Assembly: GCA_000934385.1 (NCBI GenBank) | Contig: KN880511.1 | Coordinates: 35,665 to 99,664, forward strand | Length of the DNA stretch: 64,000 nt | Direction: 5' to 3' | Origin: Cylindrobasidium torrendii FP15055 ss-10 | Lineage: Eukaryota > Basidiomycota > Agaricomycetes > Agaricales > Physalacriaceae | Shown here: piece after piece, positions 21,467 through 33,678 of the stretch | Layout: the number at the start of each line of letters is the position of its first letter | How positions within the stretch are numbered: position 1 is the first letter of the stretch | Translations under genes and position numbers: made by a program | Notes under the pieces: generated by a model | What the model was told of the DNA's origin: nothing | Seen by the model: the letters and a program-made list of their open reading frames with translations, nothing else | Databases searched by the model: none

Positions 21467-23550
21467 CTAGATTTCCTTCATGCGCTTATCCAACACCTCG
21501 TACCACACCTCCCTCTCTCGTTTTCGAAACTCGAGCGCATTTCCCACCGACGTACGTCCACCATCCTCAAAGACGAGCATCGCGCCCGTCTCGGGGTCAA
21601 ATTTCGGCCATTCCAAACCCGGCCGGCCCTCCGTTGCAAAGGTCGACCAATGCCTGGAAAAGGCATCCGATGTCTTATCGTCTTCGGATGTCTTGTCTCC
21701 GTCCCACAGTGCTGTTTGTTTGAATACCCAAGGGATTTCGCCCGTGTGGCTATTGAGGCGTTAATAAAGTAGTTGTGGCAGACGGAAATTGGGATGCCTA
21801 CACGATGCCAAGGTGCTCATAGCCTTGCTTCAGGCGAGAGGGTATAGTTCTGCAGAGGTATACATAGACGGGTATCGTTTTCTTCGTCGTGACGTTTGGG
21901 ACGGCCGTGAAGCTCGTGCCGGCATGGATCATAGGCGTAAGGTAGCCATAGTCAGCTGGCAGGCAATTAACCCGTGGAAGCCAAGAGCCAGATGGACGAC
22001 GTACAGTACCAATGACTGGATGGGAGAGACTTCACGTCGTTGCCGGGACCATCTGTGACGGGGTATAACGAATGGATCTTCTCGATATCGGCAGCGTTAA
22101 AACCATGCCGAGCTTTCATAAATCCTCGCGTTACTTCTCCGCGATAAAACTGCTGACGGTCAGAATTTTCTTCTTTTGTGCAGCGCATGGCGGAGTAGGG
22201 CGTCTCACCTGAGCGCGCAAGTTGAAGAAGCTGCCTTCGTCTTCGTTAATGCCGAGGAGGACGCTTTGGATCCATGGGTCGTATTCACCGGAGCCGACAC
22301 GGTTCCACAGAGGCTTGCTCCAGCCGTCTTCTGCGCCGTCGTAGATGAGTCCCCACATTCCTGGTCGGAACAGCGCCTGAGTGGCCTCAATAAACTGTTG
22401 CGTTGGGAGAGCTCTCAGCGCCGCCACCCGGTCATGGGCTGTCAATTCCTCAGAGTCCGAGCCAAGGTTTTTGAGTAGGTCTGGATATGGCGGCCACACT
22501 ACCGCGCGCTTTGCGGCCTACGAAACAAGTTAGACATATGCGTCGGGGACGAAAGGTTTTGTGGCGAGTGATTACCATGAGGTTATAGGTTCCGCTCTGC
22601 AGTATGAGCTTGTGGAAGAGACGACGGCCAGACTTAAGGAGACTTCCGAGGAGGAAGGCGCCTGCACTTTCTCCCCATGCCGTCACATTGTTAATGTCGC
22701 CACCAAAAGCGGATATGTTGGTTTGAACCCATTCTAAGATCGCGATTAAGTCGTGTAGCCCTGGGGTAGTTCTTGTAAGTCACAAAAGATCGGAGAGAGA
22801 ATAGAAGGAGAGAAGGGCTAGACGACGGAGCTCACCAAAGTTGCCTACGTGCCCGTTTACTGCTTCCAAGTCTGGCGTCGCCAGCCAGCCAAATGCGTTA
22901 ACCCTATCAAAACATCACAGATTAGACGCACGTCAAGTGTGCTGGAGAGAAGAGCCCAACCTGTAGTTGCCTGTCACGACTATGCACGGCCTGCCTTCGC
23001 GTTCCACTGCGCGCACAAACTCTGTCGGGTCATACACACCCATGCTCGAAGAGCCAGAGTTTAAATTTCCGCCATACACCCAGACCTTGAGCATGTAGCA
23101 TCAGAGATAGCCTATAGTTTCGGGCGAAGAGATATACCATCACTGGGAGCCTGTCGACGCGCGTCGAACCCGGCGCGAAGACATTCACGCTGAACGCGTC
23201 CTCGCTGAATCCTAAAAAGCTACGGTCTATCCACCCCCGCTTCGACTTGTACATGTTGTCGAATGGGGAAGTCATTTGAGGGAAGGAGGGCCCGAACTCA
23301 GTGCACTTGAGAGTGGATTCCCATGTGTGCGGTGGCTCGCATCGTTTGAGGCGCTCTGCGCGCGCATATGGAACGCCTAAGAATTTGCGTACTGGAGACA
23401 GCGGTCCTGCACAACAAAGGTATAAGTATAAATGGAACTGTCGACAGAAAGGAGCATACCAGGACGAGTACCTGCCGATGAACGTGCATCGACTGGATGA
23501 GTGTCGACAAAGCCTTCGATGGGGCCGTATGCGGTATTCACTCGCTGCAT
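21467..23550 (-). CDS. type-B carboxylesterase/lipase
   Basis: Minus-strand gene of about ten exons, roughly 540 residues. Visible: TAYGPIEGFVDTHPV, RKFLGVPYARAERL, FGGDINNVTAWGESAGAF with the nucleophile serine codon at about 22666-22668, LLGINEDEGSFFNLRAQ carrying the likely acid, and LGIVHTGEIPWVF with the catalytic histidine. The His region needs two unusual but consistent joins (donors GTACGT and GTAGGC), after which the frame is unbroken to the end, DKRMKEI. The start is uncertain: the ATG at 23550 (MQRVNTAYG) fits the family, but an open frame extends to 23799. No clear signal peptide is seen from 23550, suggesting an intracellular enzyme. It would hydrolyse carboxylic esters; the substrate is unknown. 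It is convergent with methyltransferase copy 1. Confidence 0.85.
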
Positions 23551-23799
23551 GGGTGGTGGAAAGTGAGAGGGATAGAGGAGAGGCAAGCCTGCGTATAAAA
23601 TAGCCTGCCCATATTCCGCAATTTTAGAGATGAAGTTCGAGGATCCGGCCAGGCATGTTTGTGCGGCCAGCCGAGTGAACGGAAATTCAAATCTTGTTAG
23701 CACGTGGTCGGCGGCCGCTTGCTTAGAAGTTGGCCATGTAGTTCTATAAACTCCACTGCCGGTAAAGCAAACCTTCGCCAGAAAGAATATCTCTCTCAT

Positions 23800-24722
23800 T
23801 CATACAGATTTTAGACTACAATAAAATCAGTACGGAGTAAAGAGGCGGGCCGAAGAATCATTGTCACTCACGAACTTGTTACCGATCGGGCAAAGCAACC
23901 ATTGTCAATAAAAGGCGAGAAATCCGAACTCACGTTGCATGAATCAGGACTGGAATCCCTGATTTCCCTATTCGCGGTTGTCTCGCGCTCTCTTCATCTC
24001 GTATCCTGATTTCTGTGATAAGACGCTGCGAGTCAAGGGCACGGCGGAACACTGTCAATGCGGCGGCGTGCCGCCCTTTTGAAGGGCTGAGTCGAGGCCT
24101 CGGCAAGTTTGATTCGGCTGGAGAGTGCTCTTCAGTAGATGTTTGCACATTCCGAGAAGCGAAGCATCCTCGGAGTGTGCTGTGGGCTTCTCTCGTCAGT
24201 TGGAGACCTTCGTGCACGAGACACTACAACCTTCTTCGCGGTATCGTTGAGCTTACAAGGAAGGATGTACCCATGTGTGAGCTGTGAATTATGATACGCA
24301 ACGGCACGTCCGTCCTGTCACCCTAGTAGGAGGACCTCCAACCACGGCTTGAAGCTTGATCGGTGGGTATGGTCGTGTTTGTTTCGCATGGTTCCGGATG
24401 ATCCCGACGCGGCGATGGGGCAGCCACAACGCAAGTAGGTACGCCGAGGGAGGCGTTGGTCCTGCCGCAACAAGCCATCGTATCCGAATGTTTCCCTGCC
24501 AAAAATCCCATGTAAATTTTCATGATAGTGTAACTATTGAGGAGTCTGCAGGATTATGATGTACAAAACAGCATTTCGTTCGGAAAGAAGATTTGTAGGC
24601 TCGAGTGCCTTCAATTTCTTTCTGAAGTTGATAGAAAGAGAATGGCACTGCCCAAAGGCTTTCGACACCGGTTTGGTCACACGGGGTTTCATGGCATTGT
24701 ATACAACATGAAGTTGATCTTG
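23800..24722. other. intergenic, no supported gene
   Basis: About 920 bases with only short frames lacking motifs. It lies between the carboxylesterase 5' side and the end of the first seven-helix gene. No repeat or RNA is recognised. Confidence 0.45.
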
Positions 24723-26160
24723 CTACTGAAAGTCACATCGCATAACCCTCCATGACATGAGAGCCCATAGTCCCACAGATGCCGTCCGATTGAGTGCTGG
24801 TGCGGTATCCCTTGTCGAGCCACGAGAAAGCACAGGCATTGTATACCCATCGAGTTGAGCTGTTGATGGTTTATACGATTCGATACGCCTGCGGTATCCA
24901 GACTCGATGCACATAGAGTTAGGCAAACCGTCCGAAAGCGAGTGCTGCTTGTTAACGAGAATAATCATAATCGTCGGGTAAAGACCCTGCAAGTGGGCAG
25001 TGAGAAGGCTGCACAAACATGCAGAGCGATTGGCAAACGAACCGAGAACTGGTCACCAATGTTACTCAAAATATCGTACAGGTATGCTGTCTTACTGTTT
25101 GCATCGAATTTGAAGAAGAGAATAAGTTGCGAAAGCTGTGAGCTGTGTCATTGATTTTGCGGCGTCCATGAATGACAAATCATACCCAAAAGAAGCAATA
25201 AATGAATCCGGAGTCCACCAAGAGGATCAAGACCCGCTCCGTCATTGTCTTATTGCATTCTCTGCACTTGGCTTTGAGAAAGCGTCTGACTTGCCTGTTC
25301 ATGCGTCAGAAATATGAGGTTATCGAAGCAGCATGATGTATACCAGGCTTTGATGGCGATGAGTATTGTCGAAGTGAGATTGGTGAGCAGTGATACACCC
25401 CACGAGATAGACTCGGTCCAAGCACAGAGGCGACCTCCTCCGGCAACGGTGCTTTCAATGAAGGTTTCCTCCGATAAACACTTGAGAGCGTTCACCGCGA
25501 AGCCTACCAATTCCACTAAGAAGCATACCATCTGCAAAACTGAACTTGGCTTACCATACGATACGCAGAGGAAAGCTATAGGAATAGCAACGAGCCATCG
25601 CGTTCGACTTGCTCCATCTTGCCACAATGCCCACACTCTCCAAATAATCACGGTGTCGCCAATGATCATCTAAAGGAGCGAATACCGGTCAACAGTAGTA
25701 AGCGCTAGCCTGTAGAAGTTGCAAGCACTGACGTTACTCAAGAAAAGTCCCTTCATCGGCAGCGCAAATGGCAGGATGCGTTTGTTTGACCTGGCTATCC
25801 GCTCGCTTAGCGCAAGGGCTGGATAGTCGATGAGCAGATATCGCAGCTTCTGTATCAACACAGTGGCGTTCATTGCCCATAGACTTGTTGAAGCTCCAAA
25901 GAGCACCACCGTGATGATGAACATGACCATGGAGGGAACAGTGCGGATACCGCGGTATCTGGCGTGTGATGGCGGGGTGAGCTTTGTGGGATAACGAGGG
26001 ATTGAAAAACACACATCTGAAGTTTTGTAGCATACACGAAAAACACCAGATATACTGACCACCACACGCTCTCACACATGAGGCTGATGACTGCGTGTAC
26101 AAAGGCCATTCCGTTGTTCGCTAGATGGTCTTGGTCCTGGATGCTCGGCGGGAGCGACAT
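24723..26160 (-). CDS. seven-helix membrane protein, array copy 1
   Basis: Minus-strand gene of about eight exons, roughly 350 residues, starting MSLPPSIQDQDHL. Seven hydrophobic segments can be read in order: CESVWWSVYLVFFVYATK, SMVMFIITVVLFGAST, the block around GDTVIIWRVWALW, WLVAIPIAFLCVSYG, WGVSLLTNLTSTILIAIK, RVLILLVDSGFIYCFFWL and GLYPTIMIILVNK. The KCRECNKTMTER loop precedes helix 6. It is the most diverged of four tandem paralogues: it lacks the ELPxIQF motif in the C-tail and has DGLPNSMCIES after the last helix. Frame and splice joins look intact. Such proteins are frequent in Agaricomycetes, but I know no assigned function. Ste2/Ste3 pheromone-receptor motifs are not seen. Confidence 0.78.
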
Positions 26161-26608
26161 TGTAGAGTGCTGGTACGCGAAGATGCTGCCGATGCATAGA
26201 AGGGGCTTCTTATACTGCAGAGACCCAAAACAAAAGAACACCTTCGGGAGCCTCCCCCATCAATACAAGGTGCCGCCATCGTGTTCTACAAGCTTGTTCG
26301 CAACAGATGGGATGCCGAGCGCCTGACGTTCCTCTCAAGATAGATGCTGGGCAGCTGTACCGCATCTAAGTTGGAAGTACTTTGATCAACAAATGTGGTG
26401 TGACATTGAGGTATCACCTCCCAAAGCATCTTGAATGAGACTTGGGCGTAAAAAGTCGCCAAAAGATATCCACCCGTAGTTTATGAATCAATGTTGCGCT
26501 CAACGTGGAAGTCTCAAGAGATTGATGCGATAATATTGAAAAAAGGTCTAGTGGTACATGAGCCTAAGGCCCTTTACGGTCGGCATACAAAGGGGTGTAC
26601 ACGTACAG
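26161..26608. other. intergenic
   Basis: 448 bases upstream of the first seven-helix gene and downstream of the unrecognised gene at 26609-27798. It carries the promoter of the former. Nothing else is recognised. Confidence 0.4.
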
Positions 26609-27798
26609 TCATTGCACCGTCGAACTCGGTCCTGCGACATCCAGAATTATATCCCGGGTCTCCCTCACGACGACCGCCAGTTTCACGAAGTCTACCGGGT
26701 TGCCTTCAAGATCCAGAAGACGGATGTGCGCGAGAGTGGGGAGGAGGTTGCTGAGGTGACGGAGGAGGCAGAGCAAGCTTTCGCAGGGAAGGTGTTCGGC
26801 GATGCCCCATAACATCAAGACATGCAATGCTTCAGCGTGCTCGTAGGTGCATATTTGCGTGTATAGCGTGCGCACACACTGTATAATGGTGCTTTTTTGG
26901 ATGAGGCCGAGCGAAGCTATCTGGCCGAAGAGGGTTGTCGTACGGAGAGGCTGGGAGGGATCTTGGCATGTACAATCCTTGGGAGAGTCAGTAGTAGCCG
27001 AAGTCTGAAAGGGCAAACACGCACCACGACGGCCTTCCACTCAGCCTGGAACCTCTCCCTGATGTTCGTGTCCAACGCACGCGTGAAGAACTCTCTTGCC
27101 TCGTCTCCAAGGTCCGCTTCCAGCGCATCGGCAAACTTGGCAGCGAACGTCGGCCATCGCATAGGCTGGTGCTCATCGCAGTTTGCCAAGTCTGCAATGC
27201 CGTTCGTGACAAACATAGTCACAAATGCATGCATTGCCACTGTGTCCTCCATGAACGTCGACGCCGCGAACATGCGCACCAAACCCACGATGTCCCCGCC
27301 ACATTTGACAGTATTATCGACGGCTTCCAGGACTTTGTGCGGATGCCAGGATAAGTACACACTGGGTCCTTTGCCCAGGGTACGCCCGTCGCGATGGCGG
27401 GACTGGCTTCGCTGGGGAGAGGGGGACTTCTTGACGATGGATTTCTTCCTGACATTCTGTTGTGGTAGAGGGCATGGTACTGGGGAAACACAAAATGGGA
27501 ATTGGATGCCGTACGCTTCGGCCTGAGGTAGCTTTCTTGGGCCCTTGGTGGGTGGCGGCTTTGAAGAAGACGCCACGTTGCTCTCTGAGTCGGGGATGGT
27601 GATTTCGGTGAGAAAGGAGGAATTTGGCGTCGAAGGGGGGTTGGAATGGGCAGAGGATTGGCTAAGCGCTGCTTCGGCACCGTGTTGCTGGCTTGGCTTT
27701 TGGTTGAAATTCACATTGTTTAGCGTATAAAATACATTTCTTTGGTTGATTGGGAGTTGGGCAATGGAGGCAGGCGTTGAGGCGTTCGCGGTGTTCAT
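26609..27798 (-). CDS. hypothetical helical-repeat protein with disordered N-terminus
   Basis: Two exons, roughly 370-380 residues, starting MNTANASTPASIAQ. Residues 1-140 are Ser/Pro/Asn-rich and disordered with basic stretches (VRKKSIVKKSPSPQRSQ). The rest is alpha-helical: GDIVGLVRMFAASTFMED, FVTMFVTNGIADLANC, then after the intron TTTLFGQIASLGLIQ, EALHVLMLWGIAEHL and LLCLLRHLSNLLPTL. The spacing recalls MIF4G/HEAT-type repeats, but this is weak and no catalytic motif is present. The intron lies near 26947-27005; its exact donor is ambiguous between GTGCGT and an overlapping GTGTTT, the latter preserving phase. It interrupts the seven-helix array between copies 1 and 2. Function unknown. 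Confidence 0.6.
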
Positions 27799-28603
27799 GG
27801 TGGCGCGTCGGATGACTCCATCGGCACCATTCCGTGGGTCTTTATATGCTTGAATTTCGTCGCACGTGAGAGCGCATGACTGGAGATTTTTCGACCAGAT
27901 TAGGGAACGAGATATATCATAACAATGAATGTCATTTGGGCTGGCTCAACATGCGCAAGCATCATGTTCTGGAAATTCTGAAAATGAGGACGGCTACTCG
28001 GAATTGGAGCGACGAGTATTCAGCAGCAGGGCCAAATGTGATTTGCGAGCACTCTGTTGTGCGTACCTCGTCGCCGTTCAGCAATCCCGACGTCGAGACG
28101 CGCTCACTACAACTCTGCCTGGTAGCCTTTCCAACTTCCGCCACATTATCGAGATCGAAAATCATCCAATGGAATTGTGACTTGAGAGAAAAAGAGGACA
28201 AAAACCGATTGATTCGAATTGCCCGGGGTGGCTGGCGACATGCTGGTGCATCGTTGCAGAAAAGCCTGCTGGCTGGCATGGAGCGGCGATGATCGAATTA
28301 TCGGAGTTGCCGAGCCGGTATCCGTTCCAATCATTCTTTTGACACTGAAAGTGAGCACTCGGACACCAGACTCTTTGCATGTTCGTTCTGAGCAGCATAC
28401 TTCTCTTTATCATGTCAAGCGTTCAATGCGATAGCACTAGCTAAAGCGCTGGTATCGTTTCGCCTCAATGGCCAGCCCAACGAATTCGCACGGATGACAA
28501 TATTTGAATCGCTGCAAATCATACACACTATTTGTACAACTGCTTTACTCCTGGAGCGCAGACATATGAAGCTTGGTTGCGTCTCAAAGTCAAGGCTCAA
28601 GGC
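27799..28603. other. intergenic, no supported gene
   Basis: 805 bases with several open frames of 60-140 codons on both strands that overlap each other and show no motif or splice logic. A TATA-like TTATATGC stretch near 27842 could serve the upstream promoter of the 26609-27798 gene. Confidence 0.4.
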
Positions 28604-30026
28604 TTACACGGCATAACCCTCATACGAATAAAATGATTGTGTCGTTCCCACGGATAGTGTCCTCTCCCGAGCTGTCATACCTAGCATGGCCTCTTGCGGG
28701 TACACAACCGACCTCTGAGCGCGGAACTGAATCATTGGAAGTTCGTCGGAATCCGCCGGATCTTGGTTCCCAGAATCAACATATTCAGAGGCGTTAACTC
28801 CGCATGAGAGGGAGCGATGCTTGTTGACGAGGATAATCATGATGGTTGGGTAAAGACCCTGCGACACTTGTGGGAATTTACGGCAAGAAAGTAGAATAGG
28901 AACGTACCGAGAGCTGCTCCCCAATGCTACTGAAGATATCATAAGCGTACGTTCGGTTTGCACTCGGGTCGAAGTCGAAAAAAAGAATGAGTTGTGAGAG
29001 CTGAAAGATGATTGAGCGTCAAATGCAGCGGCATTCGAGCGCAGATTTATACCCAGAACAAACAATAAATGAGCCCAGATTCAACCAATAGTAGTAACAC
29101 CCGTTCTGTCATTGTTTTACTACATTCACCACAGTTGGTCTTGACGAATCGCCGAACTTTCCTGTCAGTATATGAGGATGGACGCGAATGTGAGCTGCGA
29201 TGAGAGTCATACCAAGCTTTGATAGCGATGAGCGCCGTCGAGGTGAGGTTTGTAAATAATGAGACCCCCCATGAGATCGGTTCGCTCCAAGTACAAAGAC
29301 GGCCGCCAATCGGTATAGTGCTTTGGACGAAGTCGCCTTGTGCCAGACAATTGAGGGCATTTACGGTAAACCCTGCACTGTGAATCAATAGGTGAGAGGA
29401 TATGCAGAGCAGCTTGACTCACCGTAAGACACGCAGAGAAAAGCAATAGGGATAGCAATAAGTCCTCGAAGCCGACCACAATCTTGCCATAAGGCCCATG
29501 CTCGCCAAATAACGACAGTGTCTCCGACAAGCATCTGGATCGCAGGCATAGTTAGTACCGGTAACGCTGGTCCTTAAGCTATACGAAGACTAACGTTAAT
29601 CAAGAACAGTGCTTCCATCGGCAGTCCAAATTGCAGAGTGCGTTCGTTTGTCTTGTCTACTCTCTCTCGCAGCGCGAGGTCCGGATAGTCGACTAGAATG
29701 CCCTGCATTTTCTGCACCACCACAGCAATATTCATTGCCCAGAGGCTTGTGGATGATCCAAAGAGAACGAGTGTGACGGTGAGCATGATTAAGTAGGGAA
29801 TGGTGCGTATGCCGCGGGATCTAATAGCACAGGCGACATAAGTAAAGCGCCAGGCCTCAGAGAGTGGCGGGAAAACGTACAGCTGGAGCTTCGTCGCATA
29901 TACGAAGAGCACCAGATATATCGCCCACCAGACGCTTTCGCACATGGCGCTGACGACTCCGTGCACAAAGATCCTGCCACAGTGGTCTAGCAGATCCTTG
30001 TCCTCGAAATTCAGTGCGTCCGACAT
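28604..30026 (-). CDS. seven-helix membrane protein, array copy 2
   Basis: About eight exons, roughly 350 residues, starting MSDALNFEDKDLLDHCGR. It shares with copies 3 and 4 the opening D-x-x-LLDxxGR, CESVWWAIYLVLFVYATK, IPYLIMLTVTLVLFGSSTS, DYPDLALRERVDKTNERT, GDTVVIWRAWALW, GGRLCTWSEPISWGVSLF, RVLLLLVESGLIYCLFWL and GLYPTIMIILVNKHRSLS. The cytosolic C-tail carries DELPMIQF followed by VVYPQ and Ser/Thr-rich sequence. The alternation of hydrophobic and charged segments predicts seven membrane helices with the tail inside. Frame is intact through the examined splice sites. Function unknown. Neighbours on both sides along the array are paralogues in the same orientation, which points to unequal crossing-over. 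Confidence 0.8.
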
Positions 30027-30506
30027 GGTGGCAATGGCGGTAAACCGAAAATATGCTTGTAACACGCAGTGGAGATTTATACACGGAGGCGACGGATGTT
30101 CCCTCCAGCAAAACGGATGATACAAAATACCGTCAAGAAGATCTTCTGTACTAGCCTTAGGCCACATACCGGGCTACATGTGAAGCATCATCCACAAGAA
30201 CCTCACCATCACGGGGAGATTCCACAGGACTATCTCAATCTTCGCTAATTGAAATTGTGCGGCCTATTAGTACAACATTAAGCTGTCGAGTTGAGTTGTG
30301 GGAAATGGAACAGTGGGTAAATGGACCATCGAGACCTAAAGAAGACAGTTGTCCAACCGGTAGGTGCAATCTTCACCGAGGTTGAATTCTGCGTCTTCGG
30401 ACGTTCCCACGGCGCACATCACTGACGTGATAATATTCCATTTGCACCCCCGGTGCCAAAATTGAAAGCATACGAGTAAATCAGTAAGGAAGCACACACA
30501 AATTGT
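30027..30506. other. intergenic within the seven-helix array
   Basis: 480 bases between array copies 2 and 3. No gene fragment, direct repeat or RNA could be recognised by eye. Confidence 0.4.
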
Positions 30507-31923
30507 TCACACGAGTTCACTCTCGCGAGATGTAGTCGTGGATAAAGTCATTCCCAGGGATGTCGCTCCCATCGTCGAGTCGGGCTGGTATGTAGTCGTT
30601 TTCAAGCCTTCCCCGAACTGGATTGTTGGGAGCTCGTCGGACCCCCCACGGTGCTCAGATTCGACATGGAAGGAGGGGCATACATCATTTGAGAGGGAGC
30701 GGTGCTTATTCACAAGAACAATGATGATCGTTGGGTAAAGACCCTGCGGATACCAGCGGTCAGCACATGCACCAGAAGATGACGGAGGAAAGGGCGCACC
30801 GAGAGCTGGTCACCAAGTGTGCCAAGAATGTCGTAGGCGAACATTCTACTATTCGTGTAGTCAAATTCGAAGAACAGGATGACCTGCGAAAGCTGCAAAA
30901 GTATTTTAATCCCTCCGGTGCGTGCATCGTGATACCAGGAAGCATACCCAAAACAGGCAGTATATGAACCCGGACTCAACTAGAAGGATCAGGATCCGTT
31001 CACTCGTAGTCTTTCTGTGTCCCATGGAAGTATCCTTGAAGAATCTCCGAGCTTGCCTGCGCGTCAAAGATCAGTTTTGACATCGATAATGGCCACGAAG
31101 AGGAGCAAACCAAGCTTTGATGGCGATGAGAGTGGTTGAGCTGATATTGGTGAGCAACGATATGCCCCACGAAATAGGTTCGCTCCAAGCACAAAGTCGC
31201 CCGCCATCCGGTATAGTGCTCTGCCCAAAGGCGCCGTCTGACAGACACTTCAGAGCTTGAACCATGAAGCCTAGAGCGAAATCAGCATATATTTCCCATG
31301 ATGAGGATTCTTGGGAATTCACCAAATGAAACGCAGAGGAAGGATATGGGTGCGGCAAGAAGCCATCGCATTCGACCCCCTCCCTGCCAAAGCGCCCACG
31401 CCCGCCAGATGACCACCGAGTCGCCAATGATCATCTTTAAAATCGGAATCGGTCGGTATGCACATTAGTTCGGGTGTAAGATGCATACATTGGTCAAAAA
31501 GAGCGCCTCCATTGGGACGCCAAATTGCGCAAGGCGTTCATTCGTCTTTGATACCCTGTCCCACAATGCGAGGTCCGGATAGTCAATCAACATGCCATTC
31601 AGTTGGGTCATAAGCCAAGTTGCGTTCATCCCCAGTAGGCTTGTAGACGACGCAAACAGGATGAGGGTAACTGCGAACATGACTATGGCAGGAATGGTGC
31701 GCAATCCATGCGATCTAGTAGCATAATCATATTGAGCATCGTCCATCGGCCAACTCTGACAATGAGAAAGAACGCACAGTTGTAGCCTTGTCGCATATAT
31801 GAAAAGAACGAGATATATGGCCCACCATACACTCTCGCAAATGATACCAACAATGCCGTGCATGTACATTCTCCCACTGTAATCCAGCAAATACTGGTCT
31901 TCTGCAGTCAGCGTCGTAGACAT
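30507..31923 (-). CDS. seven-helix membrane protein, array copy 3
   Basis: About eight exons, roughly 350 residues. The start MSTTLTAEDQYLLDYSGR at 31923 is chosen because it aligns with the starts of copies 2 and 4; the frame is open for 50 further codons upstream. Shared blocks are CESVWWAIYLVLFIYATR, VMFAVTLILFASSTS, DYPDLALWDRVSKTNER, RILILLVESGFIYCLFW, LSQVILFFEFDYTNSRMF, and a tail with DELPTIQF. The loop before helix 6 (RRFFKDTSMGHRKTTSER) lacks the paired cysteines found in copies 1 and 2. The frame is intact. Same orientation and intron layout as the neighbours. Function unknown. Confidence 0.8.
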
Positions 31924-32274
31924 CACGGGAAGGTTGGCGCGTCTTGGACAGGCGAAGAGAGCTGAAGACAGAGGGGCGTCGTAAAAACAAAACAAGTAAG
32001 TATATCGACTTAAATACAAAGAAGTAGGTACTAGTAGTACGGAGGGGAGGAATGGCAGTGCAGAAAAAAACACATTGCATGCTGTGAAGAGTACCTCACG
32101 GCGCAGAAATCAGCGGAATATTACGTATCACGAGAGTCCTTCACTGGCTACAAACCAATGGGCACGCCCTAGGCACTGGGCTCGTGTTGTGCTTTCAATT
32201 GCTGAGCGCTGGCAAGAGGAACACAGGATGGCCCTCATCCAATGCGGTATCCTCTTGATTTCATATCTTCCTAT
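31924..32274. other. intergenic within the seven-helix array
   Basis: 351 bases between array copies 3 and 4. Pyrimidine-rich on the minus strand upstream of copy 3; no gene is recognised. Confidence 0.35.
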
Positions 32275-33678
32275 CTATACTCCGTCCTGTTCGCGCGTTG
32301 ACTGAGTTGTCCCCAGAGACACTGTCTGCCCAAACGCCATCGTGCCCAAGGTCGTGGTTTGCGGATACACTGTGCTTGTCTTGTGCGCACCGAATTGGAT
32401 CGTCGGGAGTTCGGTCGAGCTGGACCCGTTGTGACCGGAGTCAACGAATGCAGACGCGCGCGTGTCGTATGAAAGGGAGCGGTGCTTGTTGACCAAGATG
32501 ATGATGATTGTTGGGTACAGACCCTGCAACAGTATCAATAAACCTTCATAGATTCGGACGTGGGTGGTGAGCGCACCGAAAGCTGATCGCCAAGCGTGCT
32601 GAGAATGTCATAGCCGAACACCCTGCTATCGTCCAACTCGAAGTCGAAGAAAAGAATAAGCTGCGAAAGCTAGAGGTCCCGTCAGTACTGTGTGAGCGGA
32701 CACGAAATAGAAGTTGCATACCCAAAAGAGGCAATAAATAAACCCTGACTCTACAAGAAGAACTAGAATACGCTCGCTCTTTGTTTTGCTGTGTTTTCCG
32801 GCGACGCGCTTATTGGACTGGCGTATTTGCCTACGAAGGCATTAGGTAAATGGATGAGTGAGTGGGACGTGGGAGACTGTACCAGGCTTTCACAGCAATA
32901 AGTGTCGTCGAAACAACATTGGTGAGAAGTGATACACCCCACGAAATGGGTTCACTCCAGGCGCAAAGACGGCCGCCTGCTGGGATAGTGCTCTGGCTGA
33001 AGCCATCATCAGCGAGGCATTTTACTGCCTTCACCATGAATGCTAGGCAGCCTATCAGTTTGTTTGCCCGCGTATTGAAACGCTGATACTTACCAAATGA
33101 TACGCAGAGGAAAGTTATAGGAATGACAAGGAGCGCGCGCATGCGGCCGCTCCCTTGCCAGAGCACCCACGCCCGCCAAATAACGACCGAGTCGCCAACC
33201 AGCATCTGCCGACCAGTCAATGATTGGTTTGCACGTCAAGCACCGACAAATACGGACATTGATCAGGAAGAGTGCCTCCATTGGGAGTCCGAATCCTACA
33301 ACGCGCTCATTCGTCTTGGCTATCCTATCCCAGAGGGAAAGGTCTGGGTAGTCAATCAACATGCCCTGCAGTCGATGTATGAGCACGGCAACATTCATTG
33401 CCCATAAACTTGACGAGGAGGCAAATAAGACGAGGGTGACAATGAGCATGGCCACGGCGGGCATGGTGCGTATGCCACGAGACCTAGACGCGTGAGTAAG
33501 CACAATCCCTGGCCGAGGATAAGAGGACTCACAGCTGAATCTTGGCAGCATAAATAAAAAGCATCACGTATATCGACCACCATATACTTTCGCATATGAC
33601 GCCAACAACACTGTGAACGTACAACCACCCATTGTAGTCCAATAAATACTGGTCCTCTGCGCCTAGAGGGGTGGACAT
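32275..33678 (-). CDS. seven-helix membrane protein, array copy 4
   Basis: About eight exons, roughly 350 residues, starting MSTPLGAEDQYLLDYNGW at 33678. Blocks: VVGVICESIWWSIYVMLF, MLIVTLVLFASSSSLWAM, DYPDLSLWDRIAKTNERV, VGDSVVIWRAWVLW, GGRLCAWSEPISWGVSLL, TNVVSTTLIAVKAW and GLYPTIIIILVNKHRSLS. The tail has ELPTIQF and VYPQ, then a Thr/Ser-rich end (TMAFGQTVSLGTTQ). It is closest to copies 2 and 3 in the tail. No frame break was found. A TATATG-like element lies about 45-50 bases upstream of the start. Function unknown; as a seven-helix surface protein it could be a receptor or transporter, but nothing in the sequence decides this. Confidence 0.8.

Noticed and set aside
24723..33678. Array as Ste3/Ste2 mating-pheromone receptors
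   Set aside because: Seven helices are present but receptor motifs and neighbouring pheromone precursors or homeodomain genes are absent.
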